Translations under genes and position numbers: made by a program | The notes under the pieces: model-generated | What the model was told of the DNA's origin: nothing | Databases searched by the model: none | The model's input: only the letters and a program-made list of their open reading frames with translations | NCBI GenBank assembly: GCA_903772945.1 | Contig: CAICTM010000456.1 | Location: forward strand, 1-64,000 | Length of the DNA: 64,000 nt | Source of the DNA: Seminavis robusta | Taxonomy: Eukaryota > Bacillariophyta > Bacillariophyceae > Naviculales > Naviculaceae | Direction of reading: 5' to 3' | In this document: one piece after another, positions 38,755-48,122 of the stretch | Numbering within the stretch: the stretch's first letter is position 1 | Layout of the letters: the number at the start of each line of letters is the position of its first letter

Positions 38755-41561
38755 CAGGTTACCAATGTAAGAATTTTCTTGTTTGTGCTACAGGAGGAGC
38801 TGTTTGTGGTGGTGGAGGTTGGAGCTGTGGAACTGGTTGTGGTTGTGGAACCGGTTGTGTGGTTGTGGAACCGGTTGTGGTTGTGGTTGGAACCGGTTGT
38901 GGTTGTGGAACCGTTGTGGTGGTGGACTGGTTGTGGTTGTGAAGCTTCAACTGGACTGGTGCAAATGTACACAAGCAACAATCATTTGGTGGTACTTCTG
39001 CCTGTGAGGTTGAATCCAACAATGAAGTCTGAAAAGAATCGCTCTCCAGTGTCCTTTGGCAATGGCTCTGCATTTGGAAATGGCTTGTCTAGACCAACAG
39101 CCTCTGCCATGTCATTCAGGTAAGCCAACTCTGAATGGTTCCAGTAAGGAACAACCTTCTCCATCCAGCTGGAATTGACTCCTTTCTCACACTGATTCTT
39201 GACAGGAAGGCTCTCTGTGGCGAATCTTGAGGTTGTATCTAGCAGTGCCAGCAAGGTTGAGTGCATCAGCAAGGCTCCTCCTCATTCCACCATTGCAAAA
39301 GTGGGCAAACTTGTCATGGAAAGCCTCTAACTTTGACTCTCCTCTCCTTGATAGTATCTGGAGATTGTGCTTGGAGTTTGGGAAGGTTGGATTGTGTCAT
39401 ACATGTCTCCAGTGCCAGGGGATCAGCCAAGTGAGCAGCTTTCTCCACCAGTTCTCTACAGCTGGCTTGGTATAAGAAGTGAACAAGGTATAGTTCTTGG
39501 CTGGATCGAGTCGGCCCTGTCCTGGTTGGCTACCATCACTGGCGTACCTTGTACTCTGCAGAACCACTGCTGCACTTGCCTCATTGTCTCTGGTTCTCTC
39601 ATCTCTTCCTAGATACTTGGAGTACTAGCCTTGAAGACCTTGGAGGCTTGCATATCTGAGATCTCGCCATGGAGTAGTGCTTGCATTGGAGGACAAGAGG
39701 CCATGTTTCAATGCATGGAGGACTTCTCATAGTCATCTGGTGAGTACTCATAGAGCAGTCAAGAGGTCTCCATTGCTTGAAAGTAAACAATGTGACCCTT
39801 CCTCAAAGTTGACAGAATCCTTTTCTCATAATGGAACAGGCCAAGTCTTCCCTCGATTCTGGAAAGAGTATCTCCAATAGTCATCCTTGTGGGGCAGGTG
39901 TCGCTGTACATGGCAGCTGGATTGAAGTTGCTCCTCCTTGCTAGCTGCATGGCTGCATGGGAAAGTGGATGGTCTTGGTGGTGGGAACCAGAACTGCAGA
40001 CGCAATCTCTCCAGTGTCAGTAGCAGCATCCCAAACAGCAGCAGCACCAGACTCCTGCTGTAGTTCTGATCACCTGGAAGTTGGTCTTTGCAGAAGATTC
40101 CTTTGTTGCATTTGACACTTTGGATCTCTTTGTGTGCCTTTGGTTGTCACTGATCCTCATGGATTCCTGTTTGAAGCACAAGCAGCATCATAGATGTCAC
40201 GATGGTGTCACCAAGAGGAGGAAACGGTCTGATGTAAGTGCCATCTTTTGAAGAAAGGGATCAGATCAGTGTCGCTTCCTCCCAATGGGAGAGTATGACA
40301 TCATGGCTCTAAGATACTCTCTGTTGTTTGCATTGTAGATGAGGCGGCTGCATAGGTCTCCATTTCCATAGGTTAACATGATAGAATCGAATATTCTGTT
40401 GCTGTTCGCTCCAAGTGACAAGCCTTGTTAGGTAGAGCAAACTTGGACTCCACTGGATAGAGCAATGAAACATGGTCTGGGATCGAGACCAGCCTTCTGC
40501 AGAGTTTGGCATCGAATCTTCTGTTGAGCTTCCACAAACCATGGACATGATATACACAAGAAGGAGGACCAGTGATGCCAAAGATAGGGAACAAGTCTTG
40601 TTGTGTGACCAGTTTGTCCTTGTATTCTTGAGTTTGCCAGAGCATCTTCCATCGGGACAAGGAACTGTAATTCACATCGATTCCAGTCCACTAGAAGGAG
40701 TTTCTGCCCAACAATGGAGTGGTAGTGAGGAGACTCGAATTGCTCCTCTGTGGGGGGAACTGTCATGGTGAGTCCTTGGAAGGTTTGTGGAAGAGTTCTG
40801 GATCTTTGCCCTGGTAATGGTTCTGACACTGCTTCTGCAATTGCTAGCATGCCAGTGGTGCTCCTTTCTCTTGTGCTTTTCCACAAAGGAGTATCATTAA
40901 CAAGAGTGGTTACCTTTTACAAAGAGCTTGGAGTGGCATTGTTGCTGTTTTTTGCTGTTGCCGGCTCTCTTTGGTTTGGCTGTGTTGGTTCTAGCAGCAA
41001 AGAATGCTTCTCCATTTTCTCTTGTGAATGCCTCCAGCTTCCTCTCCATTCAGTGGAAGAGGAGCACTGAATTGTCTGGTGAGTTTTCTGCTTTCTTTGA
41101 TTGTTTCCATTGTCAGCGCATTCAAGGTCCTTGTCCTTTTGTTATTGTATTCTTAATACAGAAGAAGAGTGTGATCTCTTGGGGACTCTGAGACCAAGAT
41201 GTCTGGCCTTACAGATGACACAGTTCTTGAGTGGATCAAGACTTCTGCTACCACTCCTCCCAGTGTTGTTTGCGGTCCTTCTTCTCTGGCTCTCTTGGAT
41301 CTGTTGTTGTTGTTGGGGCGTGATATGCTCTCTTCTTTGCGAGTTCCTCTGTTGACTTTGGCAGCCCATTCCTCCATTGTGAGTGGTAGCTGCTGTTGTT
41401 GCTGCTGTCTGCTGTTGCTGCTGCTGCTGCTGTTCGTCATGATGGTGCTTTTGGCTGAGATAATGACTGTCGAGTGGCTCTCCGGTGGTTGGTTGAGTGA
41501 GCGGCAGGATGTCATTGTCGCGATCGGAAGAGGAATCCTTCTTTCGCGAAAACAGAAACAC
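38755..41561 (-). pseudogene. Multiply broken large ORF of a repetitive-type family
   Basis: The minus strand carries a row of protein-like pieces in changing frames. A Gln/His-rich N-terminus (41561 down) leads to NCVICKARHLGLRVPKRSH, a CxxC zinc-type site. Further pieces are SPHYHSIVGQKLLLVDWNRC, LFPIFGITGPPSCVYHVHG, VSLLYPVESKFALPNKACH, SAMYSDTCP-like and LGLFHYEKRILSTLRKGHI. Towards 39000 come SELAYLNDMAEAVG and LPKDTGERFFSDF, then a Thr/Pro/Gln tail over a minisatellite. The order suggests one ~900-residue protein, probably a multicopy diatom family of transposon origin. I cannot name the family. The copy has many breaks (roughly ten or more) and is old. Plus-strand frames here are shadows. 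Confidence 0.5.
38805..38945 (+). repeat. GGTTGTGGAACC minisatellite
   Basis: Eight or more units of GGTTGTGG(TTGTGG)AACC-type sequence; on the minus strand it codes Thr/Gln/Pro repeats. Confidence 0.85.
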
Positions 41562-41950
41562 GAAATTTCGAACTTTATAGCATTAGCACACTGTATCCGT
41601 AATAACTATAAATGGTACGTTAATTGATTTAAATCTTATTCCATAAATATTGCTGACATATACATGTTCTTCAGAACTCGTTAGCCAATCAGATCACTGC
41701 CTTCTACCGCTTTCACCCTCGCCTCATATTCGATGTGTATGCAGATGGATTTATTAGATGGATGGGGGATGTGGCCCAAAGCTGAAACTACGTCTGAATG
41801 TTGTGCCTCAGTCGTGATACCGGTTATCTGTTTCGTGAAGGTGATTGCGATGAGGCCTTGACTCCATGTCTCACAATAAACAACGCAAACGAAACAAAGA
41901 AACAAAGAAAAGATACTACTAGTATCTTTTAATAGAAAAGAATCGAGACC
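41562..41950. other. Upstream region of the ZZ-finger gene
   Basis: AT-rich, no gene recognised. Ends GAATCGAGACC before ATG 41951. Confidence 0.45.
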
Positions 41951-44900
41951 ATGTCGACATTTGAATGGCGACCCAACAACGGCAGCGATGCCGTCCAGGA
42001 GACGACGACGGAGTTTGATACTCTAGAAGGTTGTTTGTTTGCTTGCTCTGGAAAACAGACCACGATGAACCCCTCCTTGACCATGATACCACCCACGCCC
42101 ATTGCGGCCGAAAGCTTCAACAACGGCGTCCAGCCCACAGCTGGTGATGACCTGTCTCCTCCCAACGCTGTTGATGCCAGCAAAATGAATGGGATTGCCG
42201 TCCCTGTGTCTGCCACTGCCGGCTGGTCCCAATCTCCTCCAAAGACTGAAGGTGTCTACCCCAGTTGTGTCTCCTATGACTTGCGTCTTTTGCACGATGA
42301 TTCTCTCGAATTGGCAGTCTCTCTGGAGTACACCAATCCTCGTCCCAAAGAATCCATGATGGTCAACGTGGCCGTGGCCAAGACTTTGGTCAACGCCGAA
42401 ATGGGAACAGAATTGGCATTGGTCGCCACGCAGTTTCAAGAATTTGTACAAGATAAGTGGATCGATATCACGGCCGACGTCGACTACACCCAGACTGCCA
42501 ATGCTGTCGTGGATGCTGTCCTGAGCGATCCCAATGCGGGACAAACGGCTGGAAAGGCCACCGTGACGGCCAAGACGGTGGAATTGACTTTGGGGCCCTT
42601 TGTCGCCAAGGCGCGCCTCAATCTCATCTTTCAAGCCGACCAATTGTACACGTACGAGGCCATGAGCGTCCGAGACGACGCCGCGGATATCGGAACCCAT
42701 CGATTGCTGCCGCTCTGGGTGACATTGCCATTTGCTCCCGTCCATCACGAAGCTGGATTGTCCAATCTGGCAGTGCGCCTGCAGGCGCCTCCGGGCACAT
42801 CGGTCTTGCCCATGGAAGAATTCCGCGAAGCCTACCAGGATCTCAAACAGCAAGAGATTATGGAGGCCATCACGGTCCTGGCAGTGTCGGATCTATCACC
42901 GCAACCCATCCAGAGGACTGTGGGATTTCAGTTCCGATGGGAGAGTCTTCCGTTCCGGTCGACTGGAATCTTGGCGTGGTTGGCACTGCCCAATCCAGTG
43001 GAAGATCCCTTTGATTTTGTCCACATTGGACGCAGTTTGGCAGAAATGACAGCAGAAATGACAGCCGAGTCGCACAACAAGAACAACCTCAGAAAGGAAC
43101 AAACGCAAGCAAGGATTCAAGTGCCTACAGCAGAGGACGTCTCCTCTCTTCAAGTGCCGCTTCCTGGACACGGTCCCATGGGGAGTTTGTATCGTGTCAA
43201 GGTCAAAATGCCACAGGCACAACCAAGACAGCAGCCTCTCTTTATTTTGAATCTGACGCTCTCGGACCGCTCCGGGTCCACTTCGATGCGGGTTCGAAGC
43301 AGCGACGGCGCCTCGTCGGCTGTGACCATGCGGCAACGATTCAATGAGCTGGCCGAAGTACGCTTCTTGAAACGTCTCGAGTCCATCCCTGCGTTGGTGC
43401 AGGCTGGTGTATTGCAAATGGATGATGTCTGGATGGATGCCTTTTTGGCGTTTGATAGTGCCGCTCCCGCATCGTCCATTCATCGCGTCGTGATCCGTGT
43501 CCGCAATGTCCATGACCACATTGTCGAAGTGGTCCAAGCTATTCGCGACAACAACACCGCGGTGGCAACCAATAAACTGCCCATGATCTTCCGTCATGTC
43601 CAGGCGCTGCGTGGGATCAGACCGGGCGGTGCCACCGATTTCTCCGTGGGGCCAAGGACACTGATTCACTCGTATGCTCAGTGGAAGAAGGAAGCGCAAT
43701 CGTTGTTGCCTGCTGGTAGTGGAGAGACAAAGCCTTGTACCTTTGTCGAGTTTGACACTGACGGGGGCCACAACGGAGCCCCCGGTTATCTGGACATCAT
43801 TCGCAGCTTTTGCAAGGCCTACGACGTCAGGGATGGGGTTGTGACTGGGTTTGGTTCCTGGCTCAACCAGGACTGTGCCAGCAAAGTAGCCAAGGTGTTG
43901 GGCTCGTTGCCCGCACTGCTGTCGCTACAGGTGCCCCAGACCGGTTCCGAAGGCTTGGACAAGGTATTCCGGACTGGCTTTTCTGCGTGGATTGGGGCGC
44001 TGCGGCGTCCTCCAGCTTTGACCTTGAAAGTCTCTGCGGGATGTGTTTCGTTCGCGTCGGGTGCTTCCTCTCGCAATGCCAATGCCGTGGAGTTGTTGGC
44101 GGTGAGACGAGTCGGTGAGCGCTTCCAGCCAATGGTCGCCTTCGGACCTCCCGATGTGTCGGACGAGACTTTCACCAAGGCTGTCGTCACAAATGTGCCG
44201 GCGGGGGAGGAGCTGCTCTTGTACTTGGTGTCTCGGCTTGATGGCCCGGCGGAGCTGGCGCAGCGATTGGAGATCCTGTCCGGCGTCGAAGGCGCCCCTT
44301 CCGACGCAAGAACCAAAGGACAAGTTGAGAACGAGGAAGAGGCAAAGAGAAACAGTTTTCTCGCGTATGATTGGCTAAAGATGCTGACAACTCTGCCGGG
44401 GAAGGTAGACACCCTGCAGCACGCACCGCTCATGTCGACAAGCCTTGCTTCTCGATTGGAAGATGAAATGTCGTTCCGCTTCAACATTGCCTCTCCTTCG
44501 GGGAAAACGTCGTTCCTGGGAAGGTGCAAGACCGTGGCAAACAGGGCGCCGATTGACGCGGCCCACCAACCAGGCAAGCCCTCCTGCCCTCTTACTGTGG
44601 AAGCCCCTGCATCGGGGCCAAAGCGTCATCGCCACAATGGCCCGCTTCTGAAGGGCCGTAATCGGGGACGTGCGGGAGGACGTGCGGGGGGCAGAGGAGG
44701 AGGAGGCGGGAGAACCTCAGGCCCACCACCTCCGCCTGGTACGCTCTATGCCTCGCGCGGGCCTCCAATGCCTCTAGCCGCGGCGCCTGCATTCCGATCT
44801 TCCGCTGCACCGCAGCCGCCTGCAGGTACGACGGCTTTTGGAGCGCCGGCGGCATTTTCATCTTCGGCTCCGTCTCGGCCTGATGGTTTTCACTCTTCTG

Positions 44901-46060
44901 CGTCCGATGCTGGGTTGCAGATGAAGTATTCTGCTTCTGTGGGCCCGTTCGCCAACCACCGGGTTAGCCTCACCATGGACGATGACGTGGGAGAGGAAAC
45001 GACTCGCCGCGTTGGCGTCTTAGCGAGTTTCCCGCCCAGCAACATATCCTTTCAACCACCTCCGATGACGGGGGCGATGGCCCCGCTGGCCGCATCGGCT
45101 TCCATGGCGAGCTCGTCGGCGAGAAGCTCGCGGAGGCACAAGTGTTTGGCGAACTCGACGGAGCGACGGAGGAGGGCATCAGTGACAATGCCTTCGGCCT
45201 GCAATGCAACCCAGCCAACCCCGCCACAAAAACCGAAAGAACCTTCGTGGATGGACGCCTTGGCTGTGCCTGTCGGTTCCAGCAAACCACTGACAAATCA
45301 AGGCTACGATGAATTGTTGCAAGCCATGAACGAGGTTGTTCACGCTCGCCGGCGACTGGATTTGGATCCAAGAGTTAACTTTGTGTGTGACATTTGCACC
45401 CGCCAGTTTGCGCCCGGCCAGGCACGTTATCATTGCTATGATTGCCAAGACTTGGATGCTTGCGCGAACTGTCGTGGCCGTCATAATATGGCCTTCCACA
45501 GAATGGCGTTGATAAACCCGTCAGCCACCCCAAGCAGCACGGTTTCGTCGGAAGACCCGTTGGTGGGCAGTTTGTTGGGGTCGAATCCCGCAGCCTCCGC
45601 GTCTGATTTGCTGGCTCAACCTCTCGAGGTGGATCAGACCGTGGAATGGAGCAAGCGCCGGGTTGCCAGGTTTCTTCTGGCGGTTCTGCATTGGTGGCCT
45701 GTATTCCGTGCGAGCTGCGTTTTTCGTGAAAAGCTTCCCGCTGGTCTCAATGCGGAAATGGCTCAGAGGATTACCGACTGCTTCAATAGCGAAGATATCC
45801 AGGGACAGATGGACACACTCACCGTCATCGTGGATTCCTTGATGCGAGAAGAAAAGACCCACGTCCAGTCGTTGTCCTCCTGGCTGGATGGAGACCAAGG
45901 AAGTGTTCTTTCGCCAAATGATGACTCTTTCCGATCTGGGGACAGAAGCTACTTTTCTGGATCTCAGTCTCAGTACTCTCAGGGTGGCTCAATCGAGTCT
46001 GGCTCTGTGGGCAGTCGCAGCCATTTGTCAGGCAGTGACAGGGGTGCTTCCCCGGCTTAG
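41951..46060 (+). CDS. Large ZZ-type zinc-finger protein, possible vWA-like middle
   Basis: 1369 residues, one exon. Residues ~105-340 are beta-rich (SYDLRLLHDDSLELAVSLEY, VTLPFAPVHHEAGLSNLAVR) and could be a VIT-like sandwich. Residues ~490-700 have VIRVRNVHDHIVEVVQAI, CTFVEFDTDGGHNGAPGYLD and VVTGFGSWLN, reminiscent of a vWA-like fold but without a clear D-x-S-x-S metal site. Residues ~890-1040 are Gly/Arg and Pro/Ala/Ser low complexity (NRGRAGGRAGGRGGGGGR). At ~1140-1180 a ZZ finger is visible: FVCDICTRQFAPGQARYHCY then DCQDLDACANCRGRH. ZZ fingers bind peptides or histone tails. The C-terminus is Ser-rich. GC content is higher than in neighbouring DNA. I do not recognise the gene; a scaffold or chromatin/ubiquitin role is conjecture. 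Confidence 0.75.
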   Translation: MSTFEWRPNNGSDAVQETTTEFDTLEGCLFACSGKQTTMNPSLTMIPPTPIAAESFNNGVQPTAGDDLSPPNAVDASKMNGIAVPVSATAGWSQSPPKTEGVYPSCVSYDLRLLHDDSLELAVSLEYTNPRPKESMMVNVAVAKTLVNAEMGTELALVATQFQEFVQDKWIDITADVDYTQTANAVVDAVLSDPNAGQTAGKATVTAKTVELTLGPFVAKARLNLIFQADQLYTYEAMSVRDDAADIGTHRLLPLWVTLPFAPVHHEAGLSNLAVRLQAPPGTSVLPMEEFREAYQDLKQQEIMEAITVLAVSDLSPQPIQRTVGFQFRWESLPFRSTGILAWLALPNPVEDPFDFVHIGRSLAEMTAEMTAESHNKNNLRKEQTQARIQVPTAEDVSSLQVPLPGHGPMGSLYRVKVKMPQAQPRQQPLFILNLTLSDRSGSTSMRVRSSDGASSAVTMRQRFNELAEVRFLKRLESIPALVQAGVLQMDDVWMDAFLAFDSAAPASSIHRVVIRVRNVHDHIVEVVQAIRDNNTAVATNKLPMIFRHVQALRGIRPGGATDFSVGPRTLIHSYAQWKKEAQSLLPAGSGETKPCTFVEFDTDGGHNGAPGYLDIIRSFCKAYDVRDGVVTGFGSWLNQDCASKVAKVLGSLPALLSLQVPQTGSEGLDKVFRTGFSAWIGALRRPPALTLKVSAGCVSFASGASSRNANAVELLAVRRVGERFQPMVAFGPPDVSDETFTKAVVTNVPAGEELLLYLVSRLDGPAELAQRLEILSGVEGAPSDARTKGQVENEEEAKRNSFLAYDWLKMLTTLPGKVDTLQHAPLMSTSLASRLEDEMSFRFNIASPSGKTSFLGRCKTVANRAPIDAAHQPGKPSCPLTVEAPASGPKRHRHNGPLLKGRNRGRAGGRAGGRGGGGGRTSGPPPPPGTLYASRGPPMPLAAAPAFRSSAAPQPPAGTTAFGAPAAFSSSAPSRPDGFHSSASDAGLQMKYSASVGPFANHRVSLTMDDDVGEETTRRVGVLASFPPSNISFQPPPMTGAMAPLAASASMASSSARSSRRHKCLANSTERRRRASVTMPSACNATQPTPPQKPKEPSWMDALAVPVGSSKPLTNQGYDELLQAMNEVVHARRRLDLDPRVNFVCDICTRQFAPGQARYHCYDCQDLDACANCRGRHNMAFHRMALINPSATPSSTVSSEDPLVGSLLGSNPAASASDLLAQPLEVDQTVEWSKRRVARFLLAVLHWWPVFRASCVFREKLPAGLNAEMAQRITDCFNSEDIQGQMDTLTVIVDSLMREEKTHVQSLSSWLDGDQGSVLSPNDDSFRSGDRSYFSGSQSQYSQGGSIESGSVGSRSHLSGSDRGASPA

Positions 46061-47100
46061 ACTTTGATGCTTCTGCCTCCCCTTTGCCGATTCGGCCAGA
46101 GGGCTCCTGCCACCGGCGCATACTACGTGTACTAAGGCTAACGAGGGAGAAACCATACTGCAATAAAGCCTAAACACAATTACATATATAAGTTACCAGC
46201 ATTCCAGCAATTTTCCACTTCCACCACAAACCTCCATTCTCCAGAAAAGCACCTTCATCTGCCTGGTTCCGCTCTTGTACATCCTTGAGATCGAGCTCCT
46301 GAAGCAAGCAAGTTGCGCTCGACTTCGCCTCAGCAAGCTGTGAAGGATCCCAACACATGTTTGTGTGTACCTGGAGGAGGGTTTTCTGGCTTCTTTTACC
46401 AGATTGGATGCGGACTGGGAACATCTCACAGTTTGAGATGGTGGAGGGGTTTGTAGACTATCTGATATCCAAAGGACGTTAACGTTCTTTGATTGATGCA
46501 GCTTTGGCCAAGATGCACATCATCACAACTGCTGTGTTGCCTGCAGAAGGTTGGCTGTCACCACCCAAGCTAGAAACTGTTGTAAGGACGCCCCAATCTC
46601 TTGGAGAGCTCAGGGAGATGCTGCTGCAGACCACATGGATCCCAGGAGCTTCACTGGAAATGGTTGGGTATCTAATGATCATCATCTGGATGGTGGTCTC
46701 ACAACATTCAGCCATCCTGCTTGTTCAAAGTGCCGTGGAATCCCCCCAATTCACTTGGACCTGGGAAAGCCTAGAATTCTATTCTCTTTGGTGTGAACAT
46801 GAGCAAAGAGCAAGCTGAACGTTTCTGGTCCGCAGGAGTCAACCGGGGCCTCCAGGTGGCAGGCAGGCCACAAGGTTGGATAGCAGAACTAACTACTATG
46901 GAGTATTGGCAGTACGGAAAATAGATAACTACATACACCTAGATAGACAAGACGAGAGAAAGTCAAGTTCCCCTGCTATAGCTAGCTAGACTTCTACAAG
47001 GAAGGAATTGCAGGTGATCTCAGATCTCAGGTGGAACAGCCAAGGGGGTGACGAGATTTGTGCGCGCTACCGGTATAAGAGAGATTGCAGGTATGCATAG
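46061..47100. other. 1-kb region with possible coding remnants
   Basis: 46170-46424 on the minus strand has an ATG-led 84-codon frame (CWDPSQLAEAKSSATCLLQE, KDVQERNQADEGAFLENGG) that looks protein-like. 46489-46818 on the plus strand has another (TTAVLPAEGWLSPPKLETVV; or in the next frame DPRSFTGNGWVSNDHHLDGG). Neither can be assigned. They may be pieces of broken repetitive DNA like that at 38.8-41.6 kb. Confidence 0.3.
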
Positions 47101-47562
47101 TCATTCATGATGAGGTCTATATTGAATATCTACGCGAAAGAGACAACAAAAGAGCAGCAGATTGGCCAGGATCGTCAGAGCCACAAGGATGCCACAATCG
47201 ATTGCACCGTGGCGGTTGTCATCATTGGAGGTAGTGTAGTACTGGTGGGCCAAGACCCAAAAGGAGGAGATGATTGCAAAGAAAAAAGTCATGACTTTGG
47301 CGCATTCTTCCAAGTCGTTGTTCTTTTGTTGTTGGACATGGAAAGGATCATCTTCGGTAGTAGACTGGCAAAACTCTAGGATCATGGCATCAATATCGGG
47401 ATGATGTTGCAGCGAGCTACAGTTGCTCTCGGGGTAGACGCAGCGACATTCGTAGACGACGCCACCCTCTTTGGTCATGGCAAAATGCGATTGAACGAAA
47501 TCACGAAGGATAACATTTTCTTCCCGGCGGCGACGATTGATAGAACTCAACCAAGCGAACAT
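47101..47562 (-). CDS. Small membrane protein with two C-terminal helices
   Basis: 153 residues from ATG 47562. N-terminal half is soluble (MFAWLSSINRRRREENVILR, DFVQSHFAMTKEGGVVYECR) with a small Cys cluster (CRCVYPESNCSSLQ). The C-terminal half has two hydrophobic helices (VMTFFFAIISSFWVLAHQYY and IDCGILVALTILANLLLFCC) separated by SNDDNRHG, then QYRPHHE. Not recognised. A possible splice donor lies upstream (gaagGTAAGG at ~47620), so an earlier exon cannot be excluded. Divergent from ATG9 with 560 bp between. Confidence 0.55.
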   Translation of the reverse strand: MFAWLSSINRRRREENVILRDFVQSHFAMTKEGGVVYECRCVYPESNCSSLQHHPDIDAMILEFCQSTTEDDPFHVQQQKNNDLEECAKVMTFFFAIISSFWVLAHQYYTTSNDDNRHGAIDCGILVALTILANLLLFCCLFRVDIQYRPHHE

Positions 47563-48122
47563 TGTTGTTGCTGTCTTGGTAAAAGGTCGTTGTCTTGGTT
47601 GTTGTTGTGTGCTCTTCCTTACCTTCACTTTCCCCCTTCCCCAACAGCAGATTTAGATTGTTTCGTGGGTTCTTCTAGATTGGCTCAGTCGTGGGCTTTT
47701 GTATCTTTTAGTCGAATGAGTCGTTTGATGCTTTCTTGGGTACGACTGTAAAGCCACTGTGCGTCTTTACTGACGGTTCTGGTTGACGTCCCTTCCCAAG
47801 TTCTTTCACTCTCGTCACGCTGCTGCCATAGCAATACGTCTGTGGTGTCTCCTATTGTCACAAAAGTTGTTGAGGTTGTTGAATGATATCTATTGCTGAG
47901 TTCAGTGTTTCTAGGCTCTGCCTGGCTGTCTAAGGTATAGCTAGAATAGCAGACAGGAAAAGATAGCTGAGAAAGAGAGAAAAGGAGAGCTTTCTGGTCC
48001 TTCCCTTTTCTTCTTTGATTATTGTTTGTGCTTTGGAGTTTTGTTTGTTGAGTTGTGTTTTGAGCTCTTTGTCAGTCGATCCGATTGACAGAGATAGATA
48101 CCGTCGGTAGGAGTGCTCAGCA
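47563..48122. promoter_or_regulatory. Divergent upstream region, T-rich on + strand
   Basis: Pyrimidine-rich on the plus strand from 47620 to 48070 (long TTCTTT/TTGTTT runs). No gene. It separates the small membrane protein (-) and ATG9 (+). Confidence 0.35.

Noticed and set aside
41199-41627. 142-codon plus-strand frame rich in Cys and Leu
   Set aside because: Antisense of a CAG/CTG-rich stretch in the broken minus-strand ORF; a shadow.
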